Part shown: piece after piece, positions 24,031 to 31,273 of the stretch
Numbering within the stretch: the first letter of the stretch is position 1
How the letters are laid out: every line of letters starts with the position of its first letter
NCBI GenBank assembly: GCA_001603115.1
Contig: LVBG01000052.1
Location: forward strand, 1-32,738
Reading direction: 5' to 3'
Length of the DNA: 32,738 nucleotides
Source: Spirochaetales bacterium Spiro_05
GTDB taxonomy: Bacteria > Spirochaetota > Spirochaetia > Sphaerochaetales > Sphaerochaetaceae
Translations under genes and position numbers: made by a program
Notes under the pieces: model-generated
Told to the model about the DNA's origin: nothing
Seen by the model: the letters and a program-made list of their open reading frames with translations, nothing else
Database searches by the model: none

Positions 24031-25968
24031 TCAACCGTTGACTATCCGGTGTTTGGGAAGCACGCAAACGCTCTCGGTGAGGAAACCCAAGAATTCTTGT
24101 TCAGATACAGGTTTTGAGAAGTAGTACCCCTGTACATTCGTAATCCCTGCTTCTTTCACCGCTGCAAGCTGTTCCTCAGTCTCAACCCCTTCTGCAACCA
24201 TCTCTTTGTCCAACGCCGTCAGCATCCCTGCGATGACCTTGAGCAGCTGGTATTGGTTGCGGGAGTTTGAAACCGCACTCTTATCGATCTTTATCGTAGA
24301 GAAAGGACGTTCAACCAACGTTTCCAGATTTGCATATCCTGTACCAAAATCATCAAGCAAGAATTTGATCCCATAATCCTGATAGGTCTTCCATGCATCT
24401 TGTGAGCTCTTCAGCGAAGAAAGAAGCATCGATTCAGTCACCTCAAACCTAATCAGGGTGGAGTCAATCTTGTGACGCCTCAGGATCTGGAGCAAGCGCT
24501 GGGCCACCTCTGCTGATACGAGATCTTCGGCTGATATGTTTATTGATACATGCGACAGTGCCAAGCCGAGGGCTTGGTGGTCTGAAAGCAGCGTGCAGAC
24601 CTTATCCACCACAATTTCCGTAAGCTTGGTGATAAGTCCCACCTGCTCTGCCAATGGGATGAACTCTCCTGGGCTGATCATGCCCAAGCGATCATCTTGA
24701 AGTCTCATCAACGCTTCCGCACAGAGGATCCGGTTGTCTCGCACATCGATGATAGGTTGGTAGTGAACAATTACCCGTGACGTGTCAATTACTGCTTTCC
24801 TGAGTACTGAGAGGATCTCAAGCCTTCTTTGGCGCAAGTGTATGAGCTTTTGGTTGAAAATGATGACTGAGAAACGTCGATTCTCCTTGATGGCGGAAAG
24901 CGTGAATTCAAGTGACTCAACCAACTCATCAGCCGTATTCAACTTCAAGGGCGTTTCCGCGATGGCAATGTTGACATAGAAGGTGAGATGGATGTCTTCG
25001 ATCATCCATCCCTGTGCTGTTCTTGATTTGATGGACCGGACTTGTCTGACTAGCTCATTGTGAGTGAGGTGAGGAAAAATGAGCGCAAACCGATTTCCGA
25101 CCAACCGGTAGGCCTCACCTTCCAGCTCTTTGAGAAAGGTTGCGAATACCTTGAGAAGATCATCTCCCACACTCGTGCCATACCGCTCGTTGATCAACCG
25201 AAAATTTTCGATATCAACCATCAGCAGTGTGATTCGTTCCTTATGGAGGGTTGTGTGTACAAGCTTGTCATAGAAGGCTTGGTAGTTGGGGATGCGAGTC
25301 AGCCGGTCGAGAGTCAGCTCTTTTCTTTGCCATACAAGATAGCTGAGCAGCAGGATGAAGCTGCTGCTCAGTGCCAGCAGGTATGGCTGGCGAAAGAACT
25401 GGAAGAAGAGCAGGGAGAGGAGGAGAAAGGAGATGATCAGTGAGAAGAGCAACCTGCTGAATACGGTGACAGAACGCCAACGAACCACCAAGCATACTGT
25501 AGCTATGAGGATGTAGAGGCTGCTGAGCAACAGCATGCTGGGAACCCCGATTCCACCGCTGAGCCTTGATCCAATGAATTGGAACAATCGATTCAGAAAA
25601 AGGTCTGACATACTTGCAAGCGAAAACAAGCAGAACAGCGTCACCTGCAGTTTGGTCAGCAAGGAGAGGACCTGTTTGGATTGGAGCACCCATTGTTCGA
25701 TGACCAGCATCCACATCAGGATGAATGCCCCTATGCTGATGGTGTGAATGATGGAGAGAAAGCGAGTCATGGGCAAGCTGAGTCTGAAAATGCCAGCCAG
25801 CTGCAGATGGAAAAGTATGGAGAAGAGCAGATACGCCAAGGACGCATAGGTGACCCAAAGCAGGGTGTCTTCTTTTGTTTTTTCTCGAGTTCTTCTCGAA
25901 TACTTGTGTGCAAATACGATCGATGAGACGATGATCAGCGAAAGTACTTCAGCAACGATAAGTTCCAT
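24031..25968 (-). CDS. Membrane GGDEF/EAL protein, predicted c-di-GMP phosphodiesterase
   Basis: The 645-residue protein has about seven transmembrane segments (5-210), then a GGDEF domain (about 216-340) and an EAL domain (about 385-635). In place of GGDEF it reads VGNRF (290-294), so cyclase activity is very unlikely. The EAL domain keeps its catalytic set: E418 in EALMR, N477 in SINIS, E509, D539-D540 in DDFGTGYAN, K560/K563, E593 in EGVET and Q613. It should hydrolyse c-di-GMP, with the membrane part sensing an unknown signal and the GGDEF part possibly binding GTP as a regulator. The ATG follows GGAGAG and lies just past the purD terminator. Confidence 0.92.
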   Translation of the reverse strand: MELIVAEVLSLIIVSSIVFAHKYSRRTREKTKEDTLLWVTYASLAYLLFSILFHLQLAGIFRLSLPMTRFLSIIHTISIGAFILMWMLVIEQWVLQSKQVLSLLTKLQVTLFCLFSLASMSDLFLNRLFQFIGSRLSGGIGVPSMLLLSSLYILIATVCLVVRWRSVTVFSRLLFSLIISFLLLSLLFFQFFRQPYLLALSSSFILLLSYLVWQRKELTLDRLTRIPNYQAFYDKLVHTTLHKERITLLMVDIENFRLINERYGTSVGDDLLKVFATFLKELEGEAYRLVGNRFALIFPHLTHNELVRQVRSIKSRTAQGWMIEDIHLTFYVNIAIAETPLKLNTADELVESLEFTLSAIKENRRFSVIIFNQKLIHLRQRRLEILSVLRKAVIDTSRVIVHYQPIIDVRDNRILCAEALMRLQDDRLGMISPGEFIPLAEQVGLITKLTEIVVDKVCTLLSDHQALGLALSHVSINISAEDLVSAEVAQRLLQILRRHKIDSTLIRFEVTESMLLSSLKSSQDAWKTYQDYGIKFLLDDFGTGYANLETLVERPFSTIKIDKSAVSNSRNQYQLLKVIAGMLTALDKEMVAEGVETEEQLAAVKEAGITNVQGYYFSKPVSEQEFLGFLTESVCVLPKHRIVNG

Positions 25969-25984
25969 TCATCTCTCCAGGGAA

Positions 25985-26027
25985 GCAAAACAAAGCAGTA
26001 CGATGCGCTTCATGTTCATCGTACTGC
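25985..26027 (-). terminator. Terminator after purD, read leftward
   Basis: On the minus strand GCAGTACGATG (26027-26017) pairs with CATCGTACTGC (26005-25995) around an 11-base loop, and CTTTGTTTTGC follows. It lies between purD and the GGDEF/EAL gene, so the latter should have its own promoter or be read through. Confidence 0.75.
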
Positions 26028-26063
26028 AATTTGCAAATTTCTGCAAAATCTTTTGGTTGTGGT

Positions 26064-27320
26064 TCAGTTCTCGAAGAAGCGGTCACCGATATCCTTGCGG
26101 TACCATGCTCCCTCAAAATTGACGTGGGGAACACCCCTGTACGCATTCTTGTTTGCGTTCATGATGTTGTAGCCAACACCGACAACGGTAACACATCGTC
26201 CACCTGTGGTAAGCAGCTTTCCCTCAAGCTCCTGCACACCACCGAAGAAATAGCGGGGAGCTCCTTCAAACGTGTTGAGCAGCAGTGAGGCAGGCATGGG
26301 ATCCAGCGGTTTGCCGATGATTGGGGCCTGGGGATACCCCTTGGAGGCAATCACCAGTGCGACCGTCGATTTATTGGATACTTCCAAGGTCAGAGAGGAG
26401 AGCGTATCTGCCTTCATGGCATTGAGAATGTCAACGATGTCCGTTTTGATGAGGGGGACGAAGGCTTGTGCTGCGGGATCATTGAATCGCACATGGTAGT
26501 CCACCAGTATCGGGCCATGCTTGGTAATGATGACGCTGATGGTCAGCACGCCCTTGTAAGCCATTCGTTCGGCTTTCAGGCCAAACAGGGTAGGTTCGAT
26601 GATGGTGTCGATCAGGGCTTGTTTCACTTCCTGTTGGAGTGGTACTGGGCAGATGGAACCCATACCGCCGGTGGGAAGCCCTCCCTCCTCAGCCTTCATG
26701 TAGTCACTGGAGGTAGGAAGCATCAAATACCCTTTGTTATCCAAAAAGAGGGTGACCGTAATGGGAAGCCCTGCAAGATGCTCTTCAAGAATGATGGGGC
26801 CGGTAGCCAGCAGTCCACGAGAAAAATCCATCAAGGTATCATAATCGGAGGAGTCTACCATAACCCGGCTTGGGGCAATAGCGTTGCTCTTCACGACAAA
26901 GCGTTCTTTTTCGTGGCGTTTGAGGTAATCGGAAAGCTTCTCCTCATCTTCGAAGAGCACGTGTGATGGAGTAGGGATGTTGTGCCGGTCGGAGAACATG
27001 CGTGAAAAGTTTCTGTCGCCTTCCAGTTTCAGGGTCCTATTCGGGGCCCCAAAGGTGTCGATGCCCCTTTCATTGAGGTAGTCGATCACCCCAGTGAACA
27101 GCGGGGCCTCAGTACCTACGAAGACATAATCGATGGCATGTTCACAACAGGCCTCATGGACTTGTTTGGGATCAGAGGGGTCGATGGCAAGATTGATGGC
27201 AATGGATTGGGTGCCGACGTTGCCTGGTGCAACAAACAGGCCATCGATCAGACGACTCTGGGAGAACCACCATGCAATGGCATGATCCTTCGCTCCGGAA
27301 CCTAATACTAGTACTCTCAT
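26064..27320 (-). CDS. purD: Divergent phosphoribosylamine-glycine ligase (PurD-like ATP-grasp protein)
   Basis: PurD joins glycine to phosphoribosylamine in purine synthesis. The 418 residues align by eye with PurD throughout: VLGSGAKDHAIAW at the start, FVAPGNVGT, GTEAPLFTGVID, TGGMGSICPVP (217-227) and GGRCVTVVGVG near the end. Several active-site motifs differ. The glycine-rich loop usually KADGLAAGKGV reads KSNAIAPSRVM (144-154), and the metal-binding EFNxRFGDPE reads DYHVRFNDPA (274-283). It is therefore either a fast-evolving PurD or a relative with changed activity. It follows dus by 51 bases, has a GGAAGGAAG Shine-Dalgarno, and no other purine gene is nearby. Confidence 0.8.
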   Translation of the reverse strand: MRVLVLGSGAKDHAIAWWFSQSRLIDGLFVAPGNVGTQSIAINLAIDPSDPKQVHEACCEHAIDYVFVGTEAPLFTGVIDYLNERGIDTFGAPNRTLKLEGDRNFSRMFSDRHNIPTPSHVLFEDEEKLSDYLKRHEKERFVVKSNAIAPSRVMVDSSDYDTLMDFSRGLLATGPIILEEHLAGLPITVTLFLDNKGYLMLPTSSDYMKAEEGGLPTGGMGSICPVPLQQEVKQALIDTIIEPTLFGLKAERMAYKGVLTISVIITKHGPILVDYHVRFNDPAAQAFVPLIKTDIVDILNAMKADTLSSLTLEVSNKSTVALVIASKGYPQAPIIGKPLDPMPASLLLNTFEGAPRYFFGGVQELEGKLLTTGGRCVTVVGVGYNIMNANKNAYRGVPHVNFEGAWYRKDIGDRFFEN

Positions 27321-27371
27321 TGCACTTCCTTCCCGATCAGATTACTCCAGTAAACGTACCATTTTACCGCT

Positions 27372-28370
27372 TCACAGGTCAACAAGTCCTCTGAGGGCAA
27401 CATGGTAATGCTCTGCCTTGGTGGCTTGCACCACCGCTTGCTTGATCGAGGATGTATTGGGCACTCCCTTGAGGTATGAACAGGTATGTTTGCGCATGAG
27501 GGTGCACGCTGTTTTCTCCCCGAAGGTTTCGATCATCAGGTCCAGATGCCTCAGAATTGCCTTGTGGCGCATGGCAACAGTCACCTGCGGCATTACCTCT
27601 CCGGATAGGATTGCTTTTGCCTGAGAGAAGACAAAGGGGTTTCCAATGGCTCCCCGTGCGAACATCACCCCGTCGATGCCGGTCTGTTCAAGCATCCGTT
27701 TTGCATCCTCAGCTTTGAAGAGATCCCCAGAGCCGAAAACCGGTACCTGATAGTGATGGTCGGTGCAGTACTGCTTGAGTGTGGTGAGCTTGGACCAATC
27801 AGCAAAGGGTGCGTAACCCTTGCTTCTTGTCCTGGCATGGAGGGTGAGCATGGAAGCTCCTCCATCCAGTGCTGCTTGTGCAAATTCCAAAAAATTCTCA
27901 CTCGACTCATCCCAGCCGGTACGGAATTTGACGGAAACAGGGATATCAGTGGAGTCAGTGATGATTCTGACCACCTCGGTGATCAAGGCCGGGTTCTTCA
28001 TCATTGCCGAACCAGCTCCAGTCTTGGTTACTTTGGGAACAGGACACCCACAGTTTATGTCAATGACATCACAATGGTAGGGTTGCAGCTGTTCGAGAGC
28101 CTCTTTCAGCGAGTCGGTACTGCCCATGAAGAGCTGGATCGCATACTGCTTCTCATTCGGTGCACGGTCCATCAGACAGAGGGTTTTTTCCCCTTCGCGG
28201 GCCAGCCCTTCGGCACTGACCATCTCGGTATAGCTGAAGTCTGCACCGTTTTCGATGCAAAGGGTTCTGAATGGGATATCGGTATATCCTGCCAGGGGTG
28301 CAAGAAATACATTCCCTGGTACGGTGACAGGGCCGATCTGTACTGAGTGATAAAGGTTCTGTTCGCTCAT
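27372..28370 (-). CDS. dus: tRNA-dihydrouridine synthase, DusB type
   Basis: Dus enzymes reduce uridine to dihydrouridine in tRNA loops using FMN and NADPH. The 332-residue protein begins with the FMN-binding FLAPLAGYTDIPFR, has the catalytic cysteine C109 in DINCGCPVPKV, then VKFRTGWD, LHARTRSKGY, and VFGSGDLFKAEDA and MFARGAIGNPFVF in the barrel's phosphate-binding end. A second cysteine (C107) sits where Met is common. The start overlaps the tatD stop by four bases (ATGA), so the two are probably translated together. The exact target position in tRNA cannot be read. Confidence 0.93.
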   Translation of the reverse strand: MSEQNLYHSVQIGPVTVPGNVFLAPLAGYTDIPFRTLCIENGADFSYTEMVSAEGLAREGEKTLCLMDRAPNEKQYAIQLFMGSTDSLKEALEQLQPYHCDVIDINCGCPVPKVTKTGAGSAMMKNPALITEVVRIITDSTDIPVSVKFRTGWDESSENFLEFAQAALDGGASMLTLHARTRSKGYAPFADWSKLTTLKQYCTDHHYQVPVFGSGDLFKAEDAKRMLEQTGIDGVMFARGAIGNPFVFSQAKAILSGEVMPQVTVAMRHKAILRHLDLMIETFGEKTACTLMRKHTCSYLKGVPNTSSIKQAVVQATKAEHYHVALRGLVDL

Positions 28371-29149
28371 AGGTCCTTTGGCAAGGCAAACGCCTTGAGG
28401 CTGTTAGCATAAAGACTTTCTGCCAGCTCTTCAAGAGATGTTTGTCTCAGCTCTGCGAGGACTTTCACCGTTTCGATGAGATATTGGATCTTGTTACGTT
28501 CCCCCTTGTAGGGATAGGGAGTCATGAAGGGAGCTTCGCTCTCCACCACGATACGGTCATGGGGAAGACGCATTGCAACCTCATGCAAGGCCTTGCTGTT
28601 GCGGAATGTCAGATTGCCTGCAAAAGAGAAGGTGAGATTCAGATCGAGAGTCTGTCTGGCAAACTCCCAATCCTCCCCAAAGCAGTGCAGAATACCCCCC
28701 TTTGGAGGAAGCTTTTGCGAGAGGATGGGCAACAGGTCATCACCGGCATTGCGGTTGTGTATGATAACCGGAAGATCCAGATGCCGTGCAATTTCCAGAT
28801 GCTTGAGCATCAGCTCGATCTGCAGCGTCTTGTCTCCTCCGAACATATGGAAGTAGTCCAAACCCGTCTCGCCAATTGCAACCACCCCCCGTTTGTGGGC
28901 GTGGGCGATCACCCGCTCTTCCCAATCCTTGCCAGGATTGGTGACCTCTGTGGGGCTGACTCCGACGGCATGGAACACAGAGTCAGAGCTTTCCAGGTTT
29001 GCATAGGTACGCTCAAAATCTGCCAGACTGTTGCAGATGCTTACCACGTGCCTGACAGACTTGACCTTGGCCATCTGTACAGCGAGCAGTTGCTCCATCT
29101 TGTCGTCTTGCAGTAGCCCAATGTGGGCGTGCGTATCAAACAGTTGCAT
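28367..29149 (-). CDS. tatD: TatD-family metal-dependent hydrolase
   Basis: TatD proteins are amidohydrolase-fold enzymes, often with DNase activity in quality control or repair. The 260-residue protein has the metal ligands H7 and H9 (DTHAHI), E94 (GETGLDY), H131 (IIHNRN) and H155 (ILHCFG). Two conserved sites differ: HPH of the usual GVHPHE is SPT (65-67), and the usual TD(S/A)P reads SEAP, with Glu205 replacing the metal-binding Asp. The ATG follows AAGGAG. It is the first gene of a leftward operon with dus and purD. Confidence 0.88.
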   Translation of the reverse strand: MQLFDTHAHIGLLQDDKMEQLLAVQMAKVKSVRHVVSICNSLADFERTYANLESSDSVFHAVGVSPTEVTNPGKDWEERVIAHAHKRGVVAIGETGLDYFHMFGGDKTLQIELMLKHLEIARHLDLPVIIHNRNAGDDLLPILSQKLPPKGGILHCFGEDWEFARQTLDLNLTFSFAGNLTFRNSKALHEVAMRLPHDRIVVESEAPFMTPYPYKGERNKIQYLIETVKVLAELRQTSLEELAESLYANSLKAFALPKDL

Positions 29150-29194
29150 ACCGACTCCTTGAGAAGAATCTCACATGTAGGGAGATGTGTCTAA

Positions 29195-29223
29195 ACTATA
29201 CCATGGGTTATAGTGGTCGTCAA
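29195..29223 (-). promoter_or_regulatory. Promoter for tatD-dus-purD
   Basis: On the minus strand TTGACG (29223-29218), a 17-base spacer and TATAGT (29200-29195) form a good promoter. Transcription should begin near 29188, about 40 bases before tatD. Confidence 0.6.
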
Positions 29224-29309
29224 CGTTGTAACTCGAATACTGTCAATTACTTATATCGTTTGAATGATGGTTTGACAAATTCATGGCCACGTGGTAGCTT
29301 TACAACGTT
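29222..29309. repeat. 10-bp inverted repeat in the tatD/ricT divergent region
   Basis: AACGTTGTAA (29222-29231) and its exact reverse complement TTACAACGTT (29300-29309) are 68 bases apart. The first touches the -35 box of the tatD promoter; the second touches the -10 box of the ricT promoter. Confidence 0.6.
29272..29300 (+). promoter_or_regulatory. Promoter for ricT
   Basis: A perfect TTGACA (29272-29277) is followed after 17 bases by TAGCTT (29295-29300), a weak -10 box. Transcription would begin near 29307, about 28 bases before the chosen ATG. Confidence 0.45.
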
Positions 29310-29334
29310 ACTGCCATTTTGGCAAAGGATTTGC

Positions 29335-30435
29335 ATGAAAAAAGAACGAATGCGCGCCGCCGATGCGCCGGTTCAGCGAAACCGACCATCAACCGGCTAT
29401 ATATATTTGGTAAAAAACCCCTCTTCCAACGAAACCAGCATCTGTGCCTGGGATTCGGTTTTGTACCCTGGCACCAGTGTGGTTGCACCGACTCGCTATG
29501 GCCTCGATCTGGGTATCATCGTCTCCAGTGCCGATCGATTGGGAGGAGCGTATACCCCTGGTTGCGACCAGTGCAGGGGTGCATGCCTGCACGGTGAGTG
29601 TGCGGACAAGGAAGAGGAAGCGAGCGAAGAGCAAGCACCTGCTGTGGATGAGGAGATTGAGTTGCTCTACCAATCAGAACCGGATGAGGATCCCTGTGAT
29701 TCGTGTGCGGGATGCAACCCTCAGCCTGAACCGCAACAGGTAACTCTCTCAGGGGATATCATCTGGATAGACCGACTGGCAACCCCATCCGATCTGAATC
29801 GTTATCAGGAGTTGGTGGAGAAAGAAGATGAGGCGATGCGCATCTGTCGTGAGAAGATCGCCCACCACAAGTTGGACATGAAGCTGGTTACCGCCCACTT
29901 CTTGCTTGGCGAGCCGAAGATCATCTTCTTTTTCACTGCAGATGTCCGCGTGGATTTCCGTGAGTTGGTCAAGGACCTTGTATCGGTTTTCAGGATCCGG
30001 ATTGAGTTGCGTCAGATCGGAGTCCGTGATGAAAGCAGGGTGCTTGGTGGTCTTGCCGTCTGTGGCCGGGATTTTTGCTGCCACAGTGTCACTGACAAAC
30101 TGAATCCGGTTTCCATCAAGATGGCCAAAGAGCAGAATCTTTCCTTGAATTCCATGAAGATAAGCGGACCGTGCGGGAGGTTGCTTTGCTGTCTGTCGTA
30201 TGAGTTTGATTTCTATGTGGAAGAAAAGCGACACTATCCGCCGGAAGGAAGCAAATTGAAGGTGGGCTTTGACTTGATGAAAGTTATAGAAGTCAACATA
30301 CTGTCGAAGAAGATTTCTTTGAGTGGCAGTGAAGGAAGGATGTTGAGCATCCCCCAAAGTGCTGTCTTTTACAACGAGGAAACCAGTCGTTGGGAGATAA
30401 CAAAGGAGTATGCAGACGAATTTTTGTCCAACTGA
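29335..30435 (+). CDS. ricT: RicT/YaaT-like PSP1-domain protein with cysteine-rich insert
   Basis: In Bacillus, RicT (YaaT) joins RicA and RicF in an iron-sulfur complex that guides RNase Y. The 366-residue protein has the PSP1 landmarks FFFTADVRVDFRELVK and GVRDESRVLGG, and the cysteine motifs CGRDFCC and CGRLLCC with KMAKEQNLSLN between them. An insert of about 75 residues carries C77, C80, C84, C89, an acidic stretch, then C121, C124, C127. The ATG at 29335 follows AAAGGA; an in-frame ATG at 29185 would add 50 residues unlike the family and would overlap the promoter. RNase Y is encoded earlier in the window; RicA and RicF partners are not seen. Confidence 0.87.
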   Translation: MKKERMRAADAPVQRNRPSTGYIYLVKNPSSNETSICAWDSVLYPGTSVVAPTRYGLDLGIIVSSADRLGGAYTPGCDQCRGACLHGECADKEEEASEEQAPAVDEEIELLYQSEPDEDPCDSCAGCNPQPEPQQVTLSGDIIWIDRLATPSDLNRYQELVEKEDEAMRICREKIAHHKLDMKLVTAHFLLGEPKIIFFFTADVRVDFRELVKDLVSVFRIRIELRQIGVRDESRVLGGLAVCGRDFCCHSVTDKLNPVSIKMAKEQNLSLNSMKISGPCGRLLCCLSYEFDFYVEEKRHYPPEGSKLKVGFDLMKVIEVNILSKKISLSGSEGRMLSIPQSAVFYNEETSRWEITKEYADEFLSN

Positions 30436-30449
30436 AGTAAAGCATTGTA

Positions 30450-30478
30450 TTGACCGATTTTAGAGACTGTGATATGTT
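30450..30478 (+). promoter_or_regulatory. Promoter for rpsT
   Basis: TTGACC (30450-30455), a 17-base spacer and TATGTT (30473-30478). Transcription should begin near 30485, giving a leader of about 75 bases. Confidence 0.6.
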
Positions 30479-30486
30479 TTTACACC

Positions 30487-30506
30487 GTCGGCCCTGTGTT
30501 GCCGAC
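30487..30506 (+). promoter_or_regulatory. Hairpin at the 5' end of the rpsT leader
   Basis: GTCGGC (30487-30492) pairs with GCCGAC (30501-30506). It would be the first structure of the transcript from the 30450 promoter. It is followed by ATCATCTTTA, so it could also act as a weak terminator for ricT. Confidence 0.45.
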
Positions 30507-30538
30507 ATCATCTTTAATAAATGAACTACGTATTCAAG

Positions 30539-30560
30539 GTAATATGTTTGGAGGTATTAC
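30539..30560 (+). promoter_or_regulatory. Hairpin with the rpsT Shine-Dalgarno in its loop
   Basis: GTAATA (30539-30544) pairs with TATTAC (30555-30560), and the ten-base loop contains GGAGG. The stem touches the GTG start codon. This could modulate translation of rpsT, for example by S20 itself, which is known to autoregulate in E. coli; here that is inference. Confidence 0.5.
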
Positions 30561-30842
30561 GTGATTAACAGGTCTGCTGAGAAAAGAGAGCGACAGAACC
30601 GCGTTCGAAGAATGAGGAACCGTGCTGCAAAGAGCACCATGCGCACCGCAATTAGGAAATTTGACGCCGCTGTGGTCGCCAATGACAAAGATACTGCCGC
30701 TTCTGCTCTTGCACTGAGCCTCAAGCTGCTTGATTCAACTGCAAGCAAGGGTATCATCCACAAGAACACTGCCAGCCGAAAGAAATCCAGATTGGCAGCC
30801 CGCTTCAACAAGCTGAACGAACCGGCCACAGTACAGGCATAA
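30561..30842 (+). CDS. rpsT: 30S ribosomal protein S20
   Basis: S20 (93 residues) is a helical protein that binds 16S rRNA at the base of the small subunit. The sequence shows the usual pattern: a basic N-terminus (SAEKRERQNRVRRMRNRAAKS), TAIRKFDAAV, and GIIHKNTASRKKSRLAARFNKL near the end. The start is GTG 30561, set by GGAGGT at 30550-30555; the next Met codons are inside the conserved helix. A rare start codon combined with a leader hairpin is reminiscent of E. coli rpsT, which uses UUG. HU follows 78 bases later. Confidence 0.96.
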   Translation: MINRSAEKRERQNRVRRMRNRAAKSTMRTAIRKFDAAVVANDKDTAASALALSLKLLDSTASKGIIHKNTASRKKSRLAARFNKLNEPATVQA

Positions 30843-30863
30843 TTTCAGCTCGTTGGATTGAGT

Positions 30864-30896
30864 ACCGATGCTTATATCGGTGTATAGCGCATGCGC
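30864..30896 (+). repeat. Small dyads between rpsT and the HU gene
   Basis: ACCGAT-gcttat-ATCGGT (30864-30881) and the perfect palindrome GCGCATGCGC (30887-30896) lie in the 78-base spacer before the HU gene. No T-run follows. They may be leader structures or protein sites. Confidence 0.4.
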
Positions 30897-30920
30897 GAAT
30901 ATAGTGTTGAAGGAGTAACC

Positions 30921-31241
30921 ATGGCAGGACCAAAGTTGACAAAAGCAGCCATAATCGAGAGTCTTCATGAGAAGCATGGACTGAATAGGGCCGATATCCA
31001 CAAGATCATCGATGAGTTCTTCGAGGAAATTAAGGAAGGGCTGAAGAACGATCAGGTCATCGAACTCCGTGGCTTCGGGACCTTTGAAGTTCGTACCCGC
31101 AAAGGCAGGGAGAAAGCTCGCAACCCCAAGACCGGTGCCATCGTTGCCGTCGAGACACATGGGGTCGCCATTTTCCGTCCGGGCAAGGAGCTCAAGGATT
31201 ACGTTTGGGACCTACGTGACAACAAACCGGTGAACGACTAA
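30921..31241 (+). CDS. HU/IHF-family DNA-binding protein
   Basis: The 106-residue protein is a histone-like DNA-bending protein that acts as a dimer. It has the N-terminal helices (LTKAAIIESLHEKHGLNRADIHKIIDEFFEEI), the conserved RGFGTFEVRTRKGR, the DNA-wrapping arm with ARNPKTGAIVAV, and the C-terminal RPGKELKD. It is slightly longer than HU (about 90) because of the C-terminal stretch YVWDLRDNKPVND. The ATG at 30921 follows AAGGAG at 30910-30915; an in-frame ATG at 30891 lacks a Shine-Dalgarno. I cannot tell HU from IHF subunit by sequence alone. Confidence 0.93.
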   Translation: MAGPKLTKAAIIESLHEKHGLNRADIHKIIDEFFEEIKEGLKNDQVIELRGFGTFEVRTRKGREKARNPKTGAIVAVETHGVAIFRPGKELKDYVWDLRDNKPVND

Positions 31242-31273
31242 GCCATCACGCCTCTGATGTAGGAGATACTCTC

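Noticed and set aside
26028-26039. AATTTGCAAATT palindrome just upstream of the purD terminator
   Set aside because: A 12-bp AT-rich palindrome is easily found by chance, and no promoter could be placed next to it.
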